From: Candidatus Eisenbacteria bacterium
GTDB taxonomy: Bacteria; Eisenbacteria; RBG-16-71-46; SZUA-252
Length of the DNA stretch: 41,645 nucleotides
Reading direction: 5' to 3'
Assembly (NCBI GenBank): GCA_005893275.1
Contig: VBOW01000038.1
Location: forward strand, 1 to 41,645
Positions within the stretch are counted from its first letter, which is position 1. Each line of letters starts with the position of its first letter. The notes beneath the pieces were generated by a model that worked only from the letters and a program-made list of their open reading frames with translations, was not told the DNA's origin and ran no database searches. The position numbers and the translations under genes were made by a program. Below are positions 9,157 through 16,850 of the stretch, piece after piece.

Positions 9157-11233
9157 CGAGCTGGCCGTCCTCCACGCGGGCGTCGAGAATACGAGTCACC
9201 ACGCCCCGGATGCGGCTCGGCGTCGGCTCGGTCAGGGAACGGGCCGCTGCTTCCACCGCGTCCGCGAGCATGAGCACCGCCGTCTCCTTCGAGCGCGGCT
9301 TGGGGCCAGGATAGCGGAAATCCCGCTCCTCCGCGTCGGGGTCGGCTTGCTTGGCCTTGTGGTAGAAGAAGCTCATCAGCGTCGTGCCGTGATGTTGCAG
9401 GATTGCGTTCTGGATCGCCGTCGGAAGCTTCTCCCGACGGGCGATCTCGGCTCCCTCGCGCACGTGCGCCTCGATGATGAGGCAGCTCATCGTGGGGGAG
9501 AGCTTCTCGTGCCGGCTCCGCGCGCTCGATTGGTTCTCCACGTAGTACTCGGCCTTGTCGATCTTGCCGATGTCGTGATAGTAGGCCGACACGCGCGCCA
9601 AGAGCGGGTTCCCGCCCACGGCCTCCGCGCCCGCCTCCGCCAAGCTTCCCACGACCAGGCTGTGGTGGTAGGTGCCGGGCGCCTCGAGCATGAGCTTTCT
9701 CAAGATGGGACGGTTCAGGTCCGCCAGCTCGAGCAGCGTGATGTCGGTCGTGACCGAGAAGACGGATTCCAGGAGCGGCAGGAGGAGCGTCACGAGGAGA
9801 ACCGAACCGAACCCCGCCACCACCCCCCACGCCGCGCGGCGGAGGAGCACGTCCCACCGCGCGCCGTCGACGAGCCCCATCGCGCCGATGGCGAACGCGT
9901 AGGCAACCGCCACCACCAGCATCGGGAGGTAGAAATCGCGGCGACGCCGCACGCCGGCCGCGGTCGCGATCGCGGCGATCCCGGCGAGCGCGCTCCCAGT
10001 GAGGAACGGCAGGCCCAGGCCGTAGACCACCGCGACCAGGAGCGAGGCGACCAGGGTCGCCACGAAGGCAAGCTCCTGCCCGAAGAGGACCGCCACCGTG
10101 AGCGAGAGCACGGTGACCGGGATCAGCATCTCGTACCCGCGAATCTGGTTCACGACGACCCACCCGACCCCCATCACCGCCGCGGTGAGGATCGCGATCA
10201 GAAGGAGCGTCGCCGTGTCGTCGTAGACCGGTCGGTGATGGAGCTTCAGGTAGCCGAGGAATCCAAAGAGCAGGAAGGCGATCAGCGCCACGCGCCCCAG
10301 GAGCCCCGGAATCTCGCCCCTCCAGTCCACGATTCCCTGGACGCGCGCGCTCCACGCGCGGAGCGATTCGAGCTTCCGGATGTGATCGCGGGTCGCGATC
10401 TCGTGGCTCCCGATGATCTTCTCGTCCTTGCGCACCAGCCCGTCGTACTGATTCACCGCCTCCCGCGCCTCCGCCCGAAGCGCTTCCGTGGTCGAGGCCT
10501 CGTAGCGGAGATCCGGCTTGATGGCCGCGGACGCGAGCTCCTGGAGCGCCTGCGCGGCCTCGGGACGGCTCGGGAACGCGCGCTGGCCTTCGTTCCACGC
10601 CATGTCGCGGATCGAAGGGAGGTCGTAGAGGAGCACCCACGGCGCCGCCACGCGCACGCCCTTCCGGTCGATGCGCGCGACCGGGGAATCGGTCTCGGCG
10701 CGCGCGGGGTCGCGTTCGGACAGGAGCCCCGCCGCGTAGGCCAGATCGGCAATCCGGAGCGCCAGGGTCGCGATCCGCCCCCCGTCGGGCCCCGAGAGGA
10801 CTCGCACCGCTTCGCGGGAAATGCCCATCGCGCGGAGCCGCTCGGCGAGGCGAGCGGAGGCTCCCCGGACGTCCGGGTTCGCGGTCCGAAGCGAATCGAG
10901 CAGGGTCTTGGCCCGCGTTTCTACGCTCCCGTCGGAGGAGAAAACGGGAGCGACCCCGCGGGCCGCCGCGATCTGCTCCTGGCGGAGCGCCTCCCTGGAT
11001 TTGAGAAGGTAGAACTGGAACGGCGCGATGAGATCCCGCTTCGCCGGGAAGCCCTCGCGAAGGGTCATCACCTCGAACGAGGGCTCCCTGGGAAAAAGAA
11101 GGCACGCGAAGAGGAGAAAGCCCGCGAAGAGCGAGGTGCGCCGAAAACGCCGGCTGATGCGGCGGACCCGTTCGAGGAAACCCGGCGGCTCGCGCCGGTG
11201 CGGCTCGAGCACGCGGAGCTGGTCAGCGCCCAC
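8951..11233 (-). CDS. pgpH: PgpH-like 7TM-HD phosphodiesterase (putative c-di-AMP hydrolase)
   Basis: The 760-residue product has the layout of the 7TM-HDED family: a first membrane segment (about residues 33-48), a long extracytoplasmic domain to about residue 310, several membrane helices to about 490, then a cytosolic HD domain. The HD domain shows APGTYHHSLVVGSLAEAGAE followed by YYHDIGKIDKAEYYVENQ, giving the His-Asp metal pair. Firmicute PgpH hydrolyses cyclic di-AMP; activity here is inferred from family and context. The GTG start at 11233 overlaps the phoH stop by 11 bases and has a GGGGGAA-like Shine-Dalgarno. The last 40 residues are Arg/Glu-rich and probably disordered. The phoH-pgpH-ybeY order is the classical one for this family. 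Confidence 0.9.
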   Translation of the reverse strand: MGADQLRVLEPHRREPPGFLERVRRISRRFRRTSLFAGFLLFACLLFPREPSFEVMTLREGFPAKRDLIAPFQFYLLKSREALRQEQIAAARGVAPVFSSDGSVETRAKTLLDSLRTANPDVRGASARLAERLRAMGISREAVRVLSGPDGGRIATLALRIADLAYAAGLLSERDPARAETDSPVARIDRKGVRVAAPWVLLYDLPSIRDMAWNEGQRAFPSRPEAAQALQELASAAIKPDLRYEASTTEALRAEAREAVNQYDGLVRKDEKIIGSHEIATRDHIRKLESLRAWSARVQGIVDWRGEIPGLLGRVALIAFLLFGFLGYLKLHHRPVYDDTATLLLIAILTAAVMGVGWVVVNQIRGYEMLIPVTVLSLTVAVLFGQELAFVATLVASLLVAVVYGLGLPFLTGSALAGIAAIATAAGVRRRRDFYLPMLVVAVAYAFAIGAMGLVDGARWDVLLRRAAWGVVAGFGSVLLVTLLLPLLESVFSVTTDITLLELADLNRPILRKLMLEAPGTYHHSLVVGSLAEAGAEAVGGNPLLARVSAYYHDIGKIDKAEYYVENQSSARSRHEKLSPTMSCLIIEAHVREGAEIARREKLPTAIQNAILQHHGTTLMSFFYHKAKQADPDAEERDFRYPGPKPRSKETAVLMLADAVEAAARSLTEPTPSRIRGVVTRILDARVEDGQLDESPITFEDLAKIREGFIPILTALFHARVHYPGAPASEERRRPAEERGRSGDERRVYGEKSRLKIDHS

Positions 11234-12242
11234 CGTTCCCCCGCTTGTTTTCGTTGCTCTTCTCGTGCTCGTCGAACGCGCGGATGATCTCGCGGACCAG
11301 GTGATGGCGGACGACGTCGCGCTCCGTCAAATAGATGAACTCGATGCCCGGCACCTCGTGGAGAATGGACTGGATCTCCACGAGGCCGGAGGCGTGCTCC
11401 ACGCCGAGATCGATCTGGGTCACATCCCCGGTGATCACCGCCTTCGAGCCGTAGCCGAGGCGCGTCAGGAACATCTTCATCTGCCCGACGGTCGTGTTCT
11501 GGGCCTCGTCCAGGATCACGAACGCATTGTTGAGCGTGCGGCCGCGCATGTAGGCCAGCGGCGCCACCTCGATCACGCCGAGGTCCAGGAAGCGGCGAAT
11601 CTTCTCGAAGGACAGGAGATCGTTCAGGGCGTCGTAGAGCGGCCGAAGATAGGGATCCACCTTCTCCTTCATGTCTCCCGGAAGGAATCCAAGGCTCTCC
11701 CCCGCCTCGACCGCGGGACGCACGAGGAGAATCCGCTCAACCTGCCGCGCCTTGAGCGCGTGCACCGCGGCGGCCACCGCGAGGTAGGTTTTCCCCGTGC
11801 CGGCCGGCCCGATCGCGAACACGATGTCGTGCTTCTGCAACGCCGCGACGTAACGCGCCTGCCCCAGCGTCTTCACCCGGAGCGTGCGCTTGTCGAACGA
11901 GAAGAGCACCGGGCGCTCGTAGATCTGGAGCGACTCCTTTCGCTCGAGAGCGTCGGAGACGCCGATGAAGTTGTGGACGTCGTGCTCCTCCAGGACGGCG
12001 CCCTTCCGAACCAGGTCCGCGAGCGCGCTCAGAATCGCGCTGACCTCGTCGACCGTCGCGGGCTCGCCGCGCACGGCCAGGGAGCCGTCGCGGTAGGTGA
12101 GCCGCACCGGATAGCTCCGTTCGACCAAGCGCAGGTTCGAGTCGTTTTTCCCGAAGAGGGCGAGCGGGTCCAGGTCCTGAATTCCCACCAACCGCGTCGT
12201 CTCTTTCACGTCGTCCTTCTCGTCCTTCTTCTTATCGTTCAT
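11223..12242 (-). CDS. phoH: PhoH-like ATPase (YbeZ/PhoL family)
   Basis: A cytosolic P-loop ATPase of the PhoH/YbeZ family, often linked with YbeY in rRNA processing. The product is 339 residues. The P-loop GPAGTGKTYLA lies near residue 140. VRPAVEAGESLGFLPGDMKEK follows, then the Walker B stretch AFVILDEAQNTT and the GDVTQIDL sensor, all in family order. An N-terminal region with VRLTYRDGSLAVRGEP resembles the small KH-like domain of these proteins. The ATG at 12242 overlaps the stop of the LysM gene as ATGA, fixing the start; an upstream extension in the same frame is rejected. The N-terminus is Lys/Asp-rich and likely flexible. Confidence 0.95.
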   Translation of the reverse strand: MNDKKKDEKDDVKETTRLVGIQDLDPLALFGKNDSNLRLVERSYPVRLTYRDGSLAVRGEPATVDEVSAILSALADLVRKGAVLEEHDVHNFIGVSDALERKESLQIYERPVLFSFDKRTLRVKTLGQARYVAALQKHDIVFAIGPAGTGKTYLAVAAAVHALKARQVERILLVRPAVEAGESLGFLPGDMKEKVDPYLRPLYDALNDLLSFEKIRRFLDLGVIEVAPLAYMRGRTLNNAFVILDEAQNTTVGQMKMFLTRLGYGSKAVITGDVTQIDLGVEHASGLVEIQSILHEVPGIEFIYLTERDVVRHHLVREIIRAFDEHEKSNENKRGNGGR

Positions 12243-12781
12243 CGTGGGATCGATAGCTCCTGTCCAGGATAGATGAGGTTGGGGTCGCGGATCCGCCCGC
12301 GATTCGCTTCGTAGAGATCGGGCCACCGCGCGCCGGATCCGTATACTTGGGGAGATGCGCTGATCCGCCAGAGCGACTCCCCGGGCCGGACGACGTGGGT
12401 TGCCGCGCCCGCTCGGCCCGGCGCCCTGCGTCCGGGCTTTCCGGGGGATGCGCCGCCCGGCGCCCCTCGCATCCGCGACTCGACCGCCGTGCCGAGGGCG
12501 AACAGCGAATCTCCCTCCTGGCGCAGCCTGAGCGAGCGCGACCGGGTCCCGTCCAGCTCCCCGCGAAGCTCGACCAGCTCTGCCTTGTAGATCGAGTCCT
12601 GCCGCGCCAGCTCCGCGCAGTACTCACGCCTTTGCTCGTCGTTCAATTTCTTGAATTCTTTCTCCGTGTAATAGTCCCCGAGGGAAGCGTCCGCCACCCG
12701 GAGAACGGGCTTTCCGCACCCCATCATCGATGCCGCCAGCGCCACGACCCATGCCGCCGCCGGGAGCCCCCGGAGCTTCAA
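12239..12781 (-). CDS. LysM-domain lipoprotein
   Basis: The 180-residue product begins with a signal peptide ending SMMGC, a weak lipobox with the acylated Cys near residue 22. A charged helical segment (about residues 38-100) with YTEKEFKKLNDEQRREY follows, then a Gly/Pro/Arg-rich linker. A C-terminal LysM domain from about residue 128 (HVVRPGESLWRISASPQVYG ... NLIYPGQELSIP) should bind peptidoglycan. The extra AANRGRI-like insert and spacing are typical of LysM modules that read WPDLYEANR. The start is a TTG overlapping the upstream stop as TTGA, so translation is coupled. Probably an envelope protein linking outer membrane and cell wall; no enzymatic domain is visible. Confidence 0.85.
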   Translation of the reverse strand: MKLRGLPAAAWVVALAASMMGCGKPVLRVADASLGDYYTEKEFKKLNDEQRREYCAELARQDSIYKAELVELRGELDGTRSRSLRLRQEGDSLFALGTAVESRMRGAPGGASPGKPGRRAPGRAGAATHVVRPGESLWRISASPQVYGSGARWPDLYEANRGRIRDPNLIYPGQELSIPR

Positions 12782-13143
12782 CGACGGCGCCCCGCCTTCA
12801 GCGAATCGAGCCGGGCTTGCGCCGCCTCGGCGCGCTCCGCGGCGGCTTCCCTCCGGGCGGCGAAGGCCTCCTCCTCCGCCCGCGCGCGGTCCGCATCCTC
12901 ATGCAGGCGCTCGGTCTCGCCCCGCAAGCGATCGAGCTGATCGGTGGGCGTCGGGCACGGCACGGTCGCGTGGCCGCACCCCGCAAGCCCGAGACAGGTT
13001 GTGAACAGGAGAAAGATCGCCGCCACGGGTCGGCCCGGCCAAATCCGAGCCGTTGTGGAAACGGCCACGGAAGTGTGGGCCGCAGCGCCCGTGCGCCCGA
13101 TCAGATCGCGGCCAAAGCGAGCTAAGTTATTGATATTTATCAA
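12778..13143 (-). CDS. Small coiled-coil lipoprotein, unknown
   Basis: This is the first gene of the lipoprotein-to-glyS operon. The frame opens at a TTG (13143), but the signal peptide core PVAAIFLLFTTCLGLAGC sits around residues 41-58, with a good LAGC lipobox. An internal GTG at 13068 or a later one is therefore a more natural start, although no start has a clear Shine-Dalgarno. After the Cys, a short Pro/Thr stretch leads into about 50 residues of Glu/Arg/Ala-rich heptad-like helix (RLRGETERLHEDADRARAEE), ending in Gly-Arg-Arg-Arg. It resembles small outer-membrane lipoproteins with coiled coils in general form only. No named family is recognised. Confidence 0.65.
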   Translation of the reverse strand: MININNLARFGRDLIGRTGAAAHTSVAVSTTARIWPGRPVAAIFLLFTTCLGLAGCGHATVPCPTPTDQLDRLRGETERLHEDADRARAEEEAFAARREAAAERAEAAQARLDSLKAGRRR

Positions 13144-13159
13144 GTTTTATTGATCCGGA

Positions 13160-13175
13160 CCGGGCGGACGCCCGG
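13160..13175 (-). other. GC-rich hairpin in the 5' leader
   Basis: A perfect 6-bp stem CCGGGC/GCCCGG with a 4-nt GTCC loop lies between the predicted promoter and the first gene of the operon. It is not followed by a T-tract, so a classical terminator is unlikely. A very similar hairpin occurs after tolB at 23741-23757. Confidence 0.4.
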
Positions 13176-13187
13176 CTCCTCCCTCTT

Positions 13188-13216
13188 AACGTAGGAGCGT
13201 GCCCCGGGGAAGTCAA
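13188..13216 (-). promoter_or_regulatory. Candidate promoter of the lipoprotein-phoH-recO-glyQS operon
   Basis: On the minus strand TTGACT (13211-13216), a 17-nt spacer and TACGTT (13188-13193) fit the TTGACN / TAnnnT pattern seen repeatedly in this window. It would start transcription near 13181. Confidence 0.45.
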
Positions 13217-13230
13217 GCCCGGTGGATCTC

Positions 13231-13248
13231 CCTTTCCATATGGAAAAG
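13231..13248 (-). terminator. Candidate hairpin terminator after aspS
   Basis: About 17 bases after the aspS stop the sequence forms an uninterrupted inverted repeat CTTTTCCAT/ATGGAAAGG (one G-U pair), with an outer CCCTTT/AAAGGG alternative. The stem is A/T-rich and no clear T-run follows, so its efficiency is doubtful. Confidence 0.35.
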
Positions 13249-13264
13249 CAGAAAGGGTACCAGG

Positions 13265-15052
13265 TCAGGATTCGATGCGGATTTTCAGCTCGCGGAGCTC
13301 CGCGGGGTCGATCGGGGCCGGCGCGCCGTCCATGAGCGAGGTGGCGCTCGCGGTTTTCGGGAACGCGATCGCGTCACGGATGGAATCTCCGCCGTGGAAC
13401 AGGATGACGAGCCGGTCCAGCCCGAGCGCGATTCCACCGTGGGGCGGGGCGCCGTACTCGAACGCCTCGAGCAGGAAGCCGAACTTGAGGTGCGCCTCCT
13501 CGGATTTCATGCCGATCACCCGCATGACCGTCTCCTGGATGTCCTTGCGATGAATCCGCACGCTCCCGCTCGCGAGCTCGTTTCCGTTCGCGGCCAGATC
13601 GTAGAGCTGTGCGCGCACGCGCCCGGGATCGGATCCGAGATAGGCCAGGTCCTCCTCCAGCGGCATGGTGAAGATGTGGTGCGCGGGTCCCCACGAGGAC
13701 CGGTTTTCGTCCCATTCGAACAGCGGGAACCGGTGCACCCACACGAACCGGAAATCCTGGCTGTCGAGCTTGTACGCGGCGTTTCCGATCTGCGTGCGGA
13801 GGAGCCCCAGGACGCGCTGCACGAGCGGACGCCGGCCCGACGCGATGAGAATGAGATCGCCGTCTTTGCCTCCGACCGCTTCGACGAGCTTCGAGGCGAG
13901 CGCCCCCCCGAAATGCTTCGCGACCCCCCCGTCGAGCGAGGCGCCTTTGACGCGCGCCCAGGCGAGCCCCGAGGCGCCCGCCTGCTTCGCGACCGCCTCG
14001 TAGCCGTCGATCTCGCGCCGGGACGCGCTCCCCCGTCCCGGCGGCACGAGCGCGAGGGTCGCGGTTTTCGGCGCGCCCTCCTTCGCGGAGCGGAAAACCT
14101 CGAAGGCGCTCGTTCCCGCGATCTCGGTGATGTCCTGGATCTCAAACGGAATGCGGAGATCCGGCTTGTCGCTCCCGAACCGCGACATGGCTTCCTCGTA
14201 GGTCATCCGGGGGAAGGGAGTCGGAAGCTCGCGGCCGAGATCGCGGGTGAAAATGGAGCGCAGCGTGCCCTCCACGACCTCGAACACGTCCTCCTCCGTC
14301 ACGAAGCTCATCTCGAGATCGATCTGGGTAAACTCGGGCTGGCGATCGGCGCGAAGGTCTTCGTCGCGGAGGCAGCGCGCGATCTGGAAGTAGCGGTCGA
14401 AGCCGGCCACCATGAGGATCTGCTTGTAGAGCTGGGGCGATTGAGGGAGCGCGTAAAACTTGCCCGGGTGGAGCCGCGCCGGAACGACGTAGTCGCGCGC
14501 TCCCTCCGGCGTCGGTTTCACGAGGAGCGGCGTCTCGATTTCCAGAAAACCCTGGTCCGAGAGGTACTCCCGGACGCTCCGCACCATGTTGTGCCGGAAG
14601 ACCATGTTGCCCTTGAGCGACTCCCGCCGCAGATCGAGGTAGCGGTACCGAAGCCTCAAGTCCTCCGACGCCGTCGCCGTTTCGTCGAGCGGAAAGGGCG
14701 GCGTGCGGCTCACGTTCAGGATCGCGACCTGGTCCGCCTCGACCTCCATCGCGCCGGTCGCAAGGTCCAGGTTCTCGCTCCCGGGGGGACGCCGCTCGGC
14801 CCTTCCCTCGACGAGGACGACGAACTCGCTCCCGATGGCCCGCGCCTTCTCGAGCATCGGCGGCTCGAGCTTCTCGGGACGGAACACCACCTGCGTGACG
14901 CCGTAGCGGTCCCTCAGGTCGAGGAAGAGGACGCCGCCGTGATCGCGCACGCGATCGGCCCACCCCATGAGCCGCACGCGCTGGCCGGCATGCTCGGGGC
15001 GCAGATCGCCGCAGCGATGCGTCCGCTTCCTCCCGCGCAGAGGCTCGATCAT
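13265..15052 (-). CDS. aspS: Aspartyl-tRNA synthetase
   Basis: A class II synthetase charging tRNA-Asp (possibly also tRNA-Asn; no Asp/Asn discrimination can be read here). The 595-residue product is the standard bacterial length. The N-terminal OB anticodon domain includes GWADRVRDHGGVLFLDLRDR. Motif 2 territory shows QSPQLYKQILMVAGFDRYFQ and IARCLRDEDLRADRQPEFTQ. A GAD insertion occupies roughly residues 290-420, and motif 3 is GGIALGLDRLVILF. The ATG at 15052 overlaps the hisS stop as ATGA, which decides the start against the longer open frame. It is the last gene of the vanZ-hisS-aspS operon. Confidence 0.97.
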   Translation of the reverse strand: MIEPLRGRKRTHRCGDLRPEHAGQRVRLMGWADRVRDHGGVLFLDLRDRYGVTQVVFRPEKLEPPMLEKARAIGSEFVVLVEGRAERRPPGSENLDLATGAMEVEADQVAILNVSRTPPFPLDETATASEDLRLRYRYLDLRRESLKGNMVFRHNMVRSVREYLSDQGFLEIETPLLVKPTPEGARDYVVPARLHPGKFYALPQSPQLYKQILMVAGFDRYFQIARCLRDEDLRADRQPEFTQIDLEMSFVTEEDVFEVVEGTLRSIFTRDLGRELPTPFPRMTYEEAMSRFGSDKPDLRIPFEIQDITEIAGTSAFEVFRSAKEGAPKTATLALVPPGRGSASRREIDGYEAVAKQAGASGLAWARVKGASLDGGVAKHFGGALASKLVEAVGGKDGDLILIASGRRPLVQRVLGLLRTQIGNAAYKLDSQDFRFVWVHRFPLFEWDENRSSWGPAHHIFTMPLEEDLAYLGSDPGRVRAQLYDLAANGNELASGSVRIHRKDIQETVMRVIGMKSEEAHLKFGFLLEAFEYGAPPHGGIALGLDRLVILFHGGDSIRDAIAFPKTASATSLMDGAPAPIDPAELRELKIRIES

Positions 15053-16344
15053 CGAGGGGACTCCACGAGGTCCTGCCGCCCGAGGAGCCAGCGTCGGAGA
15101 TCCTCGACCGTGCGCTGTGTCCCCTCGTCCCTGCCCGCCGCCATGTTCCTCACCGCGTATCCGTCCGCCCCTTTCGGCACGAACACCGCCCAGCGCGCGC
15201 CGGTCTTCGAGGCCCATTTCATCTGCGAGTTGGCGCTCCGCCCCGTGACGTCCACCACCACGCGGAGCCCCTTCCGGGTTTCCGGCTCCTCGAGCTGCCC
15301 GCGGAGCGATCGCGCGAGCGCCTGGGCCTCGACCTGGGCTCCGGGCTCGAGCGCGATCACGCAGACATCCGGGCTCTGCGACGGAGGCGCAGCCCCTTCC
15401 CCGGCCGCGAGGAGGAGCCGCTCCATCCCGATCGAGAATCCGATCGCGGGCGTGTCGGGTCCGCCGAAATCCTTCACGAGCTGGTCATAGCGGCCGCCGC
15501 CACCGACCGCGTTTTGTGCGCCCAGGCCCGCCGCGTGGATCTCGAACACCGTCCGCGTGTAGTAGTCCAGCCCGCGTACGAGCCGCGGCTCGACCTCGTA
15601 GGGAATGCCGAGCCCCGTGAGCGCGCGCTTCACCGCTTCGAAGTGCTCCGCGCACTCCGCGCAAAGCGAATCGAGCACGCTCGGCGCGCCCGCGATGACG
15701 GGCGCGCAGGAGGGCACCTTGCAGTCCAGGATGCGCAGAGGATTCGTGTCGAGCCGCTCCTTGCAGTCGCCGCACAGACGATCGGCGTGCTTCTTGAAAT
15801 ACTGGCGGATCGCCTCGCGGTATCGCGGCCGGCAGACCGAATCGCCGAGCGAGTTCAGGAGCACCGTGGCCTTCTTGAGCCCCACGTCCCCCATGATCGC
15901 CCGGAAGAGATCGATCATCTCGGCGTCCGCTTCCGGCCGCGCCGAGCCCAGGAGCTCGGCGCCGATCTGCCAGAACTGGCGGTAGCGGCCCGCCTGGGGT
16001 CGCTCGTACCGGAACATCGGGCCCATGTAGTAGAGCCTCGCCGGAGATTCGGCGCGGAGCGCCGGGTTTTCGAGGTAGGCGCGCACGAGCGGGGCGGTGC
16101 CTTCCGGTCTCAGCGTGAGGGAGCGGCCCTTGCGGTCCTGGAAGGTGTAGAGCTCCTTCCGCACGATATCGGTGGATTCACCGACGCTCCGGACGAAGAG
16201 CTCGGTCGCCTCGAAGAGCGGTGTGCGGACCTCGCGGTAGCCGTAGAGCGCCATGGCCGCGCGCGTGCGCTCCTCGAGCCAGTGCCAGCGCTCGATCTCC
16301 CCTGGCAGGATATCGCGGGTGCCCCGCGGCACCTGAAACTTCAT
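15049..16344 (-). CDS. hisS: Histidyl-tRNA synthetase
   Basis: A class II synthetase charging tRNA-His. The 431-residue product starts MKFQVPRGTRDILPGE, the family N-terminus. Motif 1/2 features follow: TLRPEGTAPLVRAYLEN and PMFRYERPQAGRYRQFWQIG. The HisA signature is RGLDYYTRTVFE, and motif 3 is near IGFSIGMERLLL. A C-terminal anticodon-binding domain begins about residue 335. A cluster of Cys (CGDCKE, DCKVPSC, CAEC) in the insertion region, residues about 190-240, looks like a structural zinc site, as in other HisRS. The ATG at 16344 overlaps the VanZ-like stop by 4 nt. There is no T-box upstream. Confidence 0.97.
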   Translation of the reverse strand: MKFQVPRGTRDILPGEIERWHWLEERTRAAMALYGYREVRTPLFEATELFVRSVGESTDIVRKELYTFQDRKGRSLTLRPEGTAPLVRAYLENPALRAESPARLYYMGPMFRYERPQAGRYRQFWQIGAELLGSARPEADAEMIDLFRAIMGDVGLKKATVLLNSLGDSVCRPRYREAIRQYFKKHADRLCGDCKERLDTNPLRILDCKVPSCAPVIAGAPSVLDSLCAECAEHFEAVKRALTGLGIPYEVEPRLVRGLDYYTRTVFEIHAAGLGAQNAVGGGGRYDQLVKDFGGPDTPAIGFSIGMERLLLAAGEGAAPPSQSPDVCVIALEPGAQVEAQALARSLRGQLEEPETRKGLRVVVDVTGRSANSQMKWASKTGARWAVFVPKGADGYAVRNMAAGRDEGTQRTVEDLRRWLLGRQDLVESPR

Positions 16345-16802
16345 CGGTTCTCCCCTTCGGGCGCCGCGCCCGGCGCCGCCTCGCGCCGCTTGCGGATCGG
16401 ATGGATCCGCACGTACTGCGTGAAGAGCACGGCGAGCGTCACCGCCGCGAAGTCGACCGCCCAATCTCGGATATCGCTGCTGCGGCCGGGCGTGAGCCTC
16501 TGATACAGCTCGTCCATCCCGCCCACGAGCCCGCCGAGGACGACCGTGCCCAGGGCCCAGAGCATTCCCCGCTGCCCGCCGACCGTGAAACGAAACGCCC
16601 GCCCGAGAAGAAGCCCGAAGAGAGAATACTCGGTCAGGTGCTCGAGCTTGTCCATGTACGGAAAGAACACCGGGATGTCGCGTCCGGGAATGGAGGACGC
16701 GCCGAAGATGAGCGCCATGTAGAGCAAGACGGGGAGCCAGTAGTAGAAAAAGAGCGACGCGCGCGTTCGCGTCGCCATGTCGCCCCCTTCGGCTCGGATC
16801 AT
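16341..16802 (-). CDS. VanZ-like family membrane protein
   Basis: The 153-residue product has four predicted membrane helices: YYWLPVLLYMALIFGASS, a Leu-rich pair in the centre, and AAVTLAVLFTQYVRI. Between them are MDKLEHLTEYSLFGLLL and GGMDELYQRLTPGRSSDIRDW, the VanZ-family core with conserved His/Glu and the DE-QR-PGR-D pattern. The biochemical role of most VanZ-like proteins is unknown; the teicoplanin-resistance VanZ gave the name. A second in-frame ATG eight codons in (16778) is possible. It leads a coupled operon with hisS and aspS, an unexpected pairing with no obvious functional link. Confidence 0.88.
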   Translation of the reverse strand: MIRAEGGDMATRTRASLFFYYWLPVLLYMALIFGASSIPGRDIPVFFPYMDKLEHLTEYSLFGLLLGRAFRFTVGGQRGMLWALGTVVLGGLVGGMDELYQRLTPGRSSDIRDWAVDFAAVTLAVLFTQYVRIHPIRKRREAAPGAAPEGENR

Positions 16803-16809
16803 GAGGAAT

Positions 16810-16844
16810 CGCGGGAGACCCGCCCTTGCGGCGGACCCCCCGCG
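16810..16844 (-). terminator. Two-tier stem-loop between the TolB-like lipoprotein gene and vanZ
   Basis: On the minus strand CGCGGG pairs with CCCGCG, enclosing a second stem CCGCC/GGCGG with a five-base loop. It lies directly after the stop of the lipoprotein gene (16851) and before the vanZ ATG. No T-run follows. It may end transcription from upstream or be a processing site. Confidence 0.4.
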
Positions 16845-16850
16845 TGGAAT

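Noticed and set aside
7101-16344. T-box leaders before glyQ, hisS or aspS
   Set aside because: All three genes are internal to coupled operons with gaps of 22 bases or less.
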